A DNA stretch of 12,355 nucleotides from positions 1-12,355 of the forward strand of contig RKSA01000064.1 in NCBI GenBank assembly GCA_007571115.1, written 5' to 3'. The translations under genes were made by a program, and so were the position numbers. The notes beneath the pieces were generated by a model. The model made no database searches. It was given only the letters and a program-made list of their open reading frames with translations, and was not told where the DNA came from. Positions 1-6,102 of the stretch are shown here, in pieces; the first letter of the stretch is position 1, and each line of letters starts with the position of its first letter. The stretch is from Gammaproteobacteria bacterium. GTDB lineage: Bacteria > Pseudomonadota > Gammaproteobacteria > Pseudomonadales > Pseudohongiellaceae.

Positions 1-570
1 CTGGGAGCGGTTGGCCCAAAGTCCCTCCGCACTCGCTTCGGCTCGCTGCCGGTTGCGATACCGGGAAATGATCGATTGCGCGTGTGACGCCCGAGTGAGG
101 TTGTCGATCGTTATAGCGTCAGATGTCATCTCGCCCGATTCGAGCAGCTCCTGAAACTCGACGAGCAATGAATCGCGGTCCCATTCGGGCAATGAAGGCA
201 GCCCGACCGCGATGGAATCGGTGATCGCGCAAACGAGGAGCGGTGCGGCGTCCTCTGCTGCCATATGCTGGCTCTCGCAGGCCAAGAGGCGGCTGCCTGC
301 ATCTTTTGCCAAGCCGTCATCCAGTGGCGCCTTTTGCGATAGCTTCAGGAAAAACACGAAGACGTCCCGATTCGACCGCAACACGTCAACGAAAGTCTCA
401 CCACACGCAAAGCGCAACTCGAACAGCGATATCGAGGCGCGAATCAAGTTCGCTGCCACACCGTCAACAAGCAGGGCCGCCATGCCCTTGGCGAGATCCG
501 CGATCTGACTGGATGCATCGGTGCCGCTCACCGACGCCAGACTTGCATGATTGAGCACCATTTCTCTCAT
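1..570 (-). CDS. Unrecognised protein, third gene of putative defence operon (3' end outside window)
   Basis: An uninterrupted minus-strand frame runs from an ATG at 570 to the left edge, giving 190 codons with no stop, so the C-terminus is missing. It begins MREMVLNHASL. The visible part has no signal peptide and looks soluble and mostly helical, with hydrophobic helical stretches around residues 22-52 and 66-80. A tryptophan- and acid-containing segment (LPEWDRDSLLVEFQELLESG) covers about 126-145, followed by IDNLTRASHA at about 154-163 and a basic RYRNRQR near 170-176. I see no Walker, HNH, PD-(D/E)XK or toxin motif. It starts 21 bases after the ATPase gene stop, so it is almost certainly cotranscribed with it and probably works with it. 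No strong Shine-Dalgarno precedes the ATG. It could be the effector or a specificity partner of the module. Reality of the gene is well supported by frame openness and position; function is unknown. Confidence 0.82.
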   Translation of the reverse strand, partial: MREMVLNHASLASVSGTDASSQIADLAKGMAALLVDGVAANLIRASISLFELRFACGETFVDVLRSNRDVFVFFLKLSQKAPLDDGLAKDAGSRLLACESQHMAAEDAAPLLVCAITDSIAVGLPSLPEWDRDSLLVEFQELLESGEMTSDAITIDNLTRASHAQSIISRYRNRQRAEASAEGLWANRSQ

Positions 571-591
571 GGGGATGGCCGAGGAAGCGAT

Positions 592-1779
592 TCAGCCCTT
601 CGGCGCGAGCAGTCGCGCAAGATTCTCTTCGTGCTGATCGAAAAATCCTTCGGGCCAGTGGGACAGGCGCCCGTCAGCGCCGACTTCCGGAGAAGTCACT
701 GACACGCGCGCGCCATCTCTCTCGAAATAGTGGATCGCCACCTGGTTCGGGCGGATCTGCCCATCCCGCACCGCGAGCCGCACGCCATCAAGAAAATGGT
801 CGCTATGCGTTTCGACCAGCACTTGCACTCCTGCCCTGGCCGCCTGCACGAAAAGCCCGGCCAGCCGCGACTGGCCCCTGGGGTGCAGGTGCGCTTCCGG
901 GTTCTCGATCAGGCACAAGGCGCCTGGTCGCACAAGCAGCGCAGCCACTACCGGCAACACGTATGACAGGCCAAATCCGACATTGGTCGCGCGGAAGCTG
1001 CGCGTTGCGACGTCATCGCGCCGTTCGAACGAAAACCCGGAAACGAGCGCATCCGCCTGGACAATGGTGTTGTTGATGTTGATCCGGGCGCCGGGGCTCA
1101 CCTGTTCCAGCCAGCGATTGGCGATGTCCAGCCTTTTTCGACTTTGCACGCCATCTGCGCGAGGGTCGCCGAGCGGCAGTTTCTCTGCCTCGGCCTCTTC
1201 CGAAAGAAAGTTCAACGCGTATTCGCCGTGGCTTCCAAGCAACTGCCGCCGCGCCCTGGTTTCGGAACGGTGATGCCACTTACGAGGCCCGATCCTCTCG
1301 GCATCGACGTGGTGCATGTCACCGCCCAAAGGCGGAATGTTAGACCAACTCGAAAGCAAAAAGTTAGCCCAACCTCGATCAGGTTCTACGTCTTGAACAC
1401 CATCATGGACTGCCACTAGCTGATCGCCTCGCACATCCTGTTCGTTCGGCTGCCGGAAAGACATTCCCAGGAACTGGCCTTGCTCGCTGTTCGTCCTGCT
1501 CGCCCATTCGAATCTCAGCAGATCACTGCCAGCCTCTTCATGGCGGGCGTCCTCGATGGTCCCCACTTCAACAAGCGGGCCATTGAGATCGATTCGCGGA
1601 GGTGACCGACCAAGAGCTCCTGACCGGGCCGATTGACGAAATACGAGCAAGGACTGGAAAACGCTGCTTTTTCCGGCGCCGTTCAGCCCGCACAGTAGCG
1701 TCAACGGCGCACAGGATAGCTCCAGCGAATGGAACGCCTTGAAGTTTTGCAGCTTGATATGGGTCAGCAATTCAGGCAC
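592..1779 (-). CDS. AAA/ABC-type ATPase with DUF3696 C-terminal motif (COG4938-like)
   Basis: Protein of 395 residues related to SMC/RecF-like ATPases. Visible motifs: Walker A GLNGAGKSS at 31-39; an ABC-signature-like TNVGFGLSYVLP at 265-276; Walker B LCLIENPEAHLHP at 288-300; and a switch-histidine motif ETHSDHFLDGVR at 323-334. The WPEGFFDQ near 375-382 is typical of DUF3696. There is no TOPRIM (OLD-type) or HNH domain after the ATPase, so this is probably a nucleotide-driven sensor or regulator rather than the nuclease. It overlaps the upstream DUF262 gene by 16 bases and is followed 21 bases later by the third gene. The start is uncertain: GTG at 1779 gives the longest frame, but its first base is the last base of the AAGGAG at 1784-1779, leaving no spacing. 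TTG at 1770, which lies 8 bases after that motif, is the better-spaced start and would shorten the protein by three residues. Homologous pairs of this ATPase with DUF262 proteins occur in phage-defence loci. Confidence 0.93.
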   Translation of the reverse strand: MPELLTHIKLQNFKAFHSLELSCAPLTLLCGLNGAGKSSVFQSLLVFRQSARSGALGRSPPRIDLNGPLVEVGTIEDARHEEAGSDLLRFEWASRTNSEQGQFLGMSFRQPNEQDVRGDQLVAVHDGVQDVEPDRGWANFLLSSWSNIPPLGGDMHHVDAERIGPRKWHHRSETRARRQLLGSHGEYALNFLSEEAEAEKLPLGDPRADGVQSRKRLDIANRWLEQVSPGARININNTIVQADALVSGFSFERRDDVATRSFRATNVGFGLSYVLPVVAALLVRPGALCLIENPEAHLHPRGQSRLAGLFVQAARAGVQVLVETHSDHFLDGVRLAVRDGQIRPNQVAIHYFERDGARVSVTSPEVGADGRLSHWPEGFFDQHEENLARLLAPKG

Positions 1780-3146
1780 TCCTTGACAAGTTGATCGACT
1801 TTGTCGAATCGGTAATGGACTTTCTTGTAGCCACCTGTGGCGGTGGTCACCGAATCGACAAAGTCCTTGTCTCTCATCAATTTGATCGACTTGCGAACCA
1901 CGTCGTTTTTGCAGTCCACGAGCTTCTCGCGTTGGGCAGGCTGAAGCCTGGCCAGGGCGACACTCCAGCTCTCGAAAAGCGCCTTGTTGATGGGATATTT
2001 CCGATCATTGAGCTTGGTCCGCTTGCGAAAGGCGTATTTCTGAAATATGTCCGATGCTGTTTTCATGGCACCCAGAAAAGCTAATCTCAAGTCGCCTCGC
2101 TGACGATCTTTCATTGCATTGATCTGCTCCATGGTGCTACCAAGCCACCGGTCAAGCTCGTCACGTGCTTGATACGACTCCCAGCCACGCTCGAAGAAGG
2201 CGAGAAAACGAAGCACGAGTTCCTGATCGGCCAAACGTTCGGGATTGACCGATCTTTGAGTGGCCGCGAGAAATTCGTCCGACTCCGCCAAATCCTTGAG
2301 AAATCCAAGCACTGGTCCTTCATGGAGCGCGTGCCGGATTTCCTGCCTCGTCAACTGCATTCCGCCGGTGTTGATTCGATGGAAAATATTGAAAGTGACT
2401 TCCTTCGGCGTGTCTGGATCAATGACATTGACGGTCAGTTCGGTTTCTTCGATTCGCCGCTGCATTGATCGAGGCAAATCTTCGTAGACCTTTCCTTCAT
2501 GCTTTTTCAGATATTGCAATCCGCTCAATTTGTATTTTTGCTCTTGCACAAATTCGAAAATTGCCGTTGTTCTTTGCAGACCATCGACTACATTCCAATT
2601 GTCGGACTTGTCGGCAGCAAAATAGAAGACCGGAATGGGTATGCGAAGCAATAGCGACTCGATCAGCCTGCTCTTGCGATCATCCTTCCATATTCCCGCC
2701 TTGCGTTGGAATCTTGGTGTTTTGATTTCTCCATTCTCCATGCGCTTCACGAGTAGACCGACGAGCAGGTTCTTGTTAAAAACTTTGATCTTTTCCGGAT
2801 TGAATGGATTCGTGATCGCCTCTTCCTCGTCGGGAACGCTTTCCAGTCCATCCTCATCCTCTTCCTGCTCGGCAAGATATGCATCCTTCTCGTGTCGCAA
2901 GGTGTAGCGCCCGTGAATCTCCACGGCATCCCAGGCCTGATCGGGACTATGGCCCAGCGACTTGGCCCAGGCGATTGGATCGGAAAATTGGTGCTGCCGA
3001 TAATCTTCGACGCCACCATCGATGGTCAGGGTGCCGCTATGGATCTGATGATCGTTCTTGCTGCGACACTGCAGCAGATCGCCAGGCACAAACCTGCCAG
3101 TATCGAGCAGTCCCTTTAACAGTTCTTCCGTCTCTTCCGTCTTCAT
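1764..3146 (-). CDS. DUF262 (GmrS/ParB-like) protein with N-terminal RAMA-like domain
   Basis: Protein of 460 residues. Residues about 7-84 (LLDTGRFVPGDLL, then HSGTLTIDGGVED, FSDPIAWAKSLG, and AWDAVEIHGRYTLR) follow the pattern of a RAMA domain, a small module proposed to bind DNA or modified bases. An acidic linker (92-110) leads into DUF262: PRFQRKAGIW at 144-153, SRLIESLLLRIPIPVFYF at 159-176, the ParB-like NTPase motif VVDGLQR at 186-192 (a variant of DGQQR), and FHRINTGGMQLTRQEIRHAL at 255-274. The family is found in GmrSD type IV restriction and several other defence systems, where the DGQQR region hydrolyses nucleotides. The C-terminus is helical and basic; I see no DUF1524 HNH nuclease (GmrD-like) fused or alongside. 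It is the first gene of the module. ATG at 3146 is the only sensible start, because an in-frame TGA lies about 70 bases upstream with no other start codon between. It is visibly more AT-rich than its neighbours in places. DUF262 is certain; the RAMA call is moderately sure. Confidence 0.92.
   Translation of the reverse strand: MKTEETEELLKGLLDTGRFVPGDLLQCRSKNDHQIHSGTLTIDGGVEDYRQHQFSDPIAWAKSLGHSPDQAWDAVEIHGRYTLRHEKDAYLAEQEEDEDGLESVPDEEEAITNPFNPEKIKVFNKNLLVGLLVKRMENGEIKTPRFQRKAGIWKDDRKSRLIESLLLRIPIPVFYFAADKSDNWNVVDGLQRTTAIFEFVQEQKYKLSGLQYLKKHEGKVYEDLPRSMQRRIEETELTVNVIDPDTPKEVTFNIFHRINTGGMQLTRQEIRHALHEGPVLGFLKDLAESDEFLAATQRSVNPERLADQELVLRFLAFFERGWESYQARDELDRWLGSTMEQINAMKDRQRGDLRLAFLGAMKTASDIFQKYAFRKRTKLNDRKYPINKALFESWSVALARLQPAQREKLVDCKNDVVRKSIKLMRDKDFVDSVTTATGGYKKVHYRFDKVDQLVKECLNC
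1779..1784 (-). promoter_or_regulatory. Shine-Dalgarno AAGGAG that decides the ATPase start
   Basis: A perfect AAGGAG is read on the minus strand inside the last codons of the DUF262 gene. It is 8 bases from TTG at 1770, but has no spacing from the GTG at 1779. This favours the TTG start and translational coupling across the overlap. Confidence 0.6.
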
Positions 3147-3179
3147 CGCAGGAAATCGTTCTCGAATGGAATGGCTGAA

Positions 3180-3236
3180 ATGACTGCGGAAGGTATCAGC
3201 GAAGCCATGCGCAAGTCAAGCTCGCCACGCAGTCAT
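3180..3236. repeat. 9-bp perfect inverted repeat bracketing the candidate promoter
   Basis: ATGACTGCG at 3180-3188 and its exact reverse complement CGCAGTCAT at 3228-3236 are separated by 39 bases. The arms enclose both elements of the candidate promoter of the DUF262 operon. Such a pair could be a two-site operator or the base of a long hairpin in the symporter mRNA 3' region. The loop is too long and there is no T-run, so it does not look like a classic intrinsic terminator. Confidence 0.5.
3190..3219 (-). promoter_or_regulatory. Candidate sigma70-type promoter of the DUF262 operon
   Basis: On the minus strand, TTGACT at 3219-3214 (five of six bases of the -35 consensus) is followed after 18 bases by TACCTT at 3195-3190, a weak -10. 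Transcription would begin near 3183, giving a leader of about 37 bases before the DUF262 ATG. It lies in the only gap between the symporter stop and the module. The -10 is poor, so this is a proposal. Confidence 0.35.
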
Positions 3237-3257
3237 GGCCCTACCCCGAAGCTCTTT

Positions 3258-4814
3258 TCATTGTTCGGTTGCTGGGGTGTTGGTTTTGGGCTGAGTGGGC
3301 AGGGATTGCAGGTCGGTGCGGTATTTGGTTTCGAGTGCCTGTGTTGGCCAGAGCAGCGATACTGCCCAGCCTGTGAGCAGGGCGAACAGGAACGATGGCG
3401 GCATCGTTTCCAGGGCGGTGAAGTATTCGCCGACGCCGTCGAGCTCCTGCAGCACGAACTTGCTGATGATCGTCATGGCGAAGCCCGCGATCATCGAGGC
3501 GATCGCTCCGCGTTCGGTGAATTTCGACCAGCATAGCGACAGGATGATCATCGGGCAGAAAGTCGCAGCGATTCCCGACCAGCCGAAGATGACGAACCAG
3601 AAGATGGTCCGTCCGGGAGACAGCACCGAGACGGTGATCGCCAGAGCAAGCGCCACGAGCGCCATCGCCAGAGTGACCTTGCGGCACAGGCTCGCTGCGG
3701 CGGCGTCGCCGAGGCTGGGGTTGAGCAAGCGTTCGTAAAGGTCGTGGGTCAGGGAGCCTGCGGCCATGACGAGCAGCGACGAGACCGTCGACATGATCGC
3801 CGCCAGCACCGCAGCGACATACAGGCCAACGATCCATGGCGGGAACACATGTTCGACGAGTTGCGGCAACACGCCTTCGGCGCCTTTGCCCAATGCCGCA
3901 TCGGGCGCCACTCCCGCCTCGGTGAACAGGTAGCGGCCGAGGATGCCGATGCTGACCGCGCAGAAACTGGCCAGGATCGTGAACGTCACCGCGACCCATT
4001 TGCCGCGGTGGACCTGGGCATTGCTGCGAATCGCGATCATTCTGGCGAAGATCTGCGGCGAGCCGAGAAAGCCGAGGCCGATGGCAACGAGGCCAAACGC
4101 CACGAGGCCGTTCATCAAGGTGAGTCCGCCGGCGCCCCAGATGTTGACCAGGGCGGGATCGATCGCTTGCAGGCCGGCGTAGATCGCGTCGGATTCGCTG
4201 AGCGAGAACCAAGCGACCACAGGGAGCATCACCAGGCAGAGCAGCATCATCGCTCCCTGGAACATGTCGGTCCAGGCTGCGGCGAGAAAGCCGCCGGCAA
4301 TGCAATAGGCCGCGACGACGGCAAAACCGACGATGGCGCCCGTCAGATAGTCCCATTCGAGGAACGAGGCGAACGCCGAGCCCGTCGCATCGATTTGCGC
4401 GGAGATGTAGATGAGCACGAAAAAACACAGCGACAGCGCCGAAATCACGCGCAGGGTGGGAGTCGATGACTGAAAGCGGCTGACCAGGTAGTCGATCACC
4501 GTCATCGACCGGTAGTGGTCGGTGAGCTGCTTGAAACGCGGCGCCATGCAGAACCACGCCACCGCGACCCCGAGCACTTCGCCAACGACGATCCAGTACG
4601 CGGAAAAGCCGAACATGGCGCCCATGCCGGTAACTCCGAGCAGTAGCCAGGCCGATTCGCCGGTCGCCTGGGCCGAGAACGCGGCGACCCAGAAACCAAG
4701 CCGCTTGCCGCCGATGACGAAATCGCTCATGTTGCGGATGCGCCGCGCCGCGAGCCAGCCAAGCGTGGCGAGCACGCTGAAGTACAAGGCAATCATTGCG
4801 TATTTTTCGAACAT
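3258..4814 (-). CDS. Sodium:solute symporter, PutP-like (SSS family)
   Basis: Inner-membrane protein of 518 residues that should use the sodium gradient to import a small solute; proline is the closest family precedent, but the substrate is not proven. The sequence follows E. coli PutP end to end: VIGGKRLGFWVAAFSAQA at 33-50, WLLLGVTGMGAMFG at 56-69, VIDYLVSRF at 106-114, RVISALSLCFFVLIYISAQ at 122-140, GGFLAAAWTDMFQG at 174-187, and the sodium-site helix AAIMSTVSSLLV at 338-349 with the conserved Ser342-Thr343 pair. About 13 hydrophobic helices fit the family fold. The C-terminal tail (about 492-518) is polar. Odd point: the position of PutP Asp55 is Gly52 here, with a glutamate beside it (ATGES at 50-54). 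An AGGGA Shine-Dalgarno at 4826-4822 sits 7 bases before the ATG and can pair as a 4-bp hairpin (GGGA/TCCC) just before the start. It is transcribed divergently from the propeller gene. Confidence 0.93.
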   Translation of the reverse strand: MFEKYAMIALYFSVLATLGWLAARRIRNMSDFVIGGKRLGFWVAAFSAQATGESAWLLLGVTGMGAMFGFSAYWIVVGEVLGVAVAWFCMAPRFKQLTDHYRSMTVIDYLVSRFQSSTPTLRVISALSLCFFVLIYISAQIDATGSAFASFLEWDYLTGAIVGFAVVAAYCIAGGFLAAAWTDMFQGAMMLLCLVMLPVVAWFSLSESDAIYAGLQAIDPALVNIWGAGGLTLMNGLVAFGLVAIGLGFLGSPQIFARMIAIRSNAQVHRGKWVAVTFTILASFCAVSIGILGRYLFTEAGVAPDAALGKGAEGVLPQLVEHVFPPWIVGLYVAAVLAAIMSTVSSLLVMAAGSLTHDLYERLLNPSLGDAAAASLCRKVTLAMALVALALAITVSVLSPGRTIFWFVIFGWSGIAATFCPMIILSLCWSKFTERGAIASMIAGFAMTIISKFVLQELDGVGEYFTALETMPPSFLFALLTGWAVSLLWPTQALETKYRTDLQSLPTQPKTNTPATEQ

Positions 4815-4907
4815 GGGAACATCCCTGATGCGGAACCTGGCGCGATGATAACCCTGGCCGGTGCAACCATGCTAATCTCACCGTTTCCGCGCAAGCTGGA
4901 GGAAGCG
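4815..4907. promoter_or_regulatory. Divergent intergenic region between symporter and propeller gene
   Basis: Ninety-three bases separate the two divergent start codons and must carry both promoters. For the symporter, TATCAT read on the minus strand (4850-4845) is one mismatch from the -10 consensus, with only a poor TTAGCA-like -35 at a 19-base spacing. For the propeller gene, TAATCT after TGC (about 4871-4879) could be a weak extended -10. Neither is convincing alone. Confidence 0.25.
4898..4902 (+). promoter_or_regulatory. Shine-Dalgarno GGAGG that decides the propeller gene start
   Basis: GGAGG lies 5 bases before the ATG at 4908. The in-frame ATGs at 4845 and 4869 have no comparable site and would put extra residues ahead of the signal peptide, so 4908 is chosen. 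Confidence 0.8.
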
Positions 4908-6044
4908 ATGGAAACGACCTTGCGAAGCTCGCTGCTGCGGCCCTTGCATCTGCTGATCGCTAGCGCCTGCCTCGCCTCCCCGGCCGCCTACGGGCAGTCC
5001 GGCGAGCTCGCCGACCCGGCCGACGAGCCACTGCCGAATCCCGCTCCCGGCGTCATCAAGGAATGGGTCACGCTGCCCGATGATCGCCAATGGGGCTCGA
5101 CTGCGGGAGTCGATATCGGCCCCGAGGGCCAGATCTGGGCCTATGACCGCTGCGGCGGAATCGCCCTCGCTGGCGGATGCGAGGACAGCCTCGTCGACCC
5201 GATCCTCAAGATCGACCGCTTCAGCGGCGAAGTGCTGATGAGTTTTGGCGCCGGCCTGTTCGTGCGGCCCCATGGCATTCACGTCGATGGCGAAGGCAAT
5301 GTCTGGGTGACCGACTCCCTCGGCAACGAGGCAGGCACGAAAGGGCACCAGGTGTTCAAGTTCAGCCCCGGAGGCGAAGTGCTGATGACACTGGGCACTG
5401 CCGGTCAGCCTGGGAACGGCCCGGGCCAGCTCAACGGGCCCTGCGACGTACACGTCGCGCCGAATGGCGACATCTTCGTCGCCGACGGCCACGACGGGCA
5501 GAACGACACTCCCCCCGATGGCGCCACCGGCCGCATCCTGAAGTTCGACAGCGAGGGCAATTTTCTCATGGAATGGGGCGAGATCGGCTCTGGCGAAGGC
5601 CAGTTCCGCACTCCCCACGCGTTGGAGATGGATTCCCAGGGCCGACTGTTCGTTGCGGACCGGGGCAATCACCGCATCGAGATTTTCGATCAGCAGGGCA
5701 ACCGCCTCGACTCGTACTACCAGTTCGGCCGCGTCAGCGGGCTGTTCATCGACGACGAGGACAATCTCTACGCGATCGATTCCGAATCGAATCCCGCGCG
5801 CAATCCCGGCTGGCGAACCGGAATCCGCATCGGCCATGCGAGCCGCGACCAAGTGACGTCTTTCGTGCCGCCGCACTACGCATTGGACGGTCGCTGGGAA
5901 GGCGCCATGGGCGAAGGCGTTGCGGTGGACCCGGAAGGCAATATCCTGGTCGCCGAAGGACCGGTTTCCCGGCCCGTCGCCGGCTCGGGGCTGACGCGCT
6001 TCGTCGCTCGCGGCAACTCGCCATGGCAGCGTGGAGAGCCATGA
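4908..6044 (+). CDS. Secreted NHL-repeat beta-propeller, peptidyl-alpha-hydroxyglycine lyase-like
   Basis: Protein of 378 residues with a signal peptide (hydrophobic core about 9-24, likely cleavage after AYG near residue 29), so it should act in the periplasm or outside the cell. NHL-type blades recur: GVDIGPEGQIWAYDR (67-81), PHGIHVDGEGNVWVTD (121-136), DVHVAPNGDIFVADG (180-194), PHALEMDSQGRLFVADRGNH (236-255), GLFIDDEDNLYAIDSES (278-294) and GVAVDPEGNILVAEG (337-351). The layout matches bacterial relatives of the lyase domain of peptidylglycine alpha-amidating enzyme, which cleaves peptidyl-hydroxyglycine into an amidated peptide and glyoxylate at a zinc site. His122 and His237 fit two zinc ligands and Arg81 fits the catalytic arginine. 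The third ligand position appears to be Glu336 and the catalytic tyrosine position His195, so true lyase activity is doubtful. Cys82 and Cys91 could form a disulfide. No hydroxylating partner is nearby. The gene converges with the RND permease, 58 bases away. Confidence 0.9.
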   Translation: METTLRSSLLRPLHLLIASACLASPAAYGQSGELADPADEPLPNPAPGVIKEWVTLPDDRQWGSTAGVDIGPEGQIWAYDRCGGIALAGGCEDSLVDPILKIDRFSGEVLMSFGAGLFVRPHGIHVDGEGNVWVTDSLGNEAGTKGHQVFKFSPGGEVLMTLGTAGQPGNGPGQLNGPCDVHVAPNGDIFVADGHDGQNDTPPDGATGRILKFDSEGNFLMEWGEIGSGEGQFRTPHALEMDSQGRLFVADRGNHRIEIFDQQGNRLDSYYQFGRVSGLFIDDEDNLYAIDSESNPARNPGWRTGIRIGHASRDQVTSFVPPHYALDGRWEGAMGEGVAVDPEGNILVAEGPVSRPVAGSGLTRFVARGNSPWQRGEP

Positions 6045-6102
6045 CGATGCAATTCCTGGTGACAGCCCGCAGTGGCGCCGACAGCGTAGCGCCCGGCCTC
6101 CC

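Noticed and set aside
592..1779. Possible OLD-family nuclease
   Set aside because: The ATPase core is present but no TOPRIM domain follows Walker B. The C-terminus matches the DUF3696 pattern instead.
1764..3146. Possible complete GmrSD type IV restriction enzyme
   Set aside because: Only the DUF262 (GmrS-like) part is present. No DUF1524 HNH nuclease domain was seen in this protein or its neighbours.
3241..4881. A 546-codon minus-strand frame covering the symporter gene
   Set aside because: It reads the same DNA in another frame and gives an Arg-rich translation without membrane helices, while the other frame gives a full PutP-like symporter.
4908..4980. Possible lipoprotein signal (Cys21 after LIASA) in the propeller protein
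   Set aside because: The residue three before the cysteine is Ala rather than Leu, Val or Ile, and a normal signal-peptidase I site (AYG) follows. A soluble secreted protein is more likely.
4878..5876. A 332-codon minus-strand frame opposite the propeller gene
   Set aside because: The plus-strand frame has a signal peptide, a good ribosome site and NHL repeats; this one is an antisense shadow.
6074..6093. Possible terminator hairpin GGCGC/GCGCC between the two convergent genes
   Set aside because: The stem is only 5 bp with a 10-base loop and no T-run on either side. That is too weak to call in GC-rich DNA.
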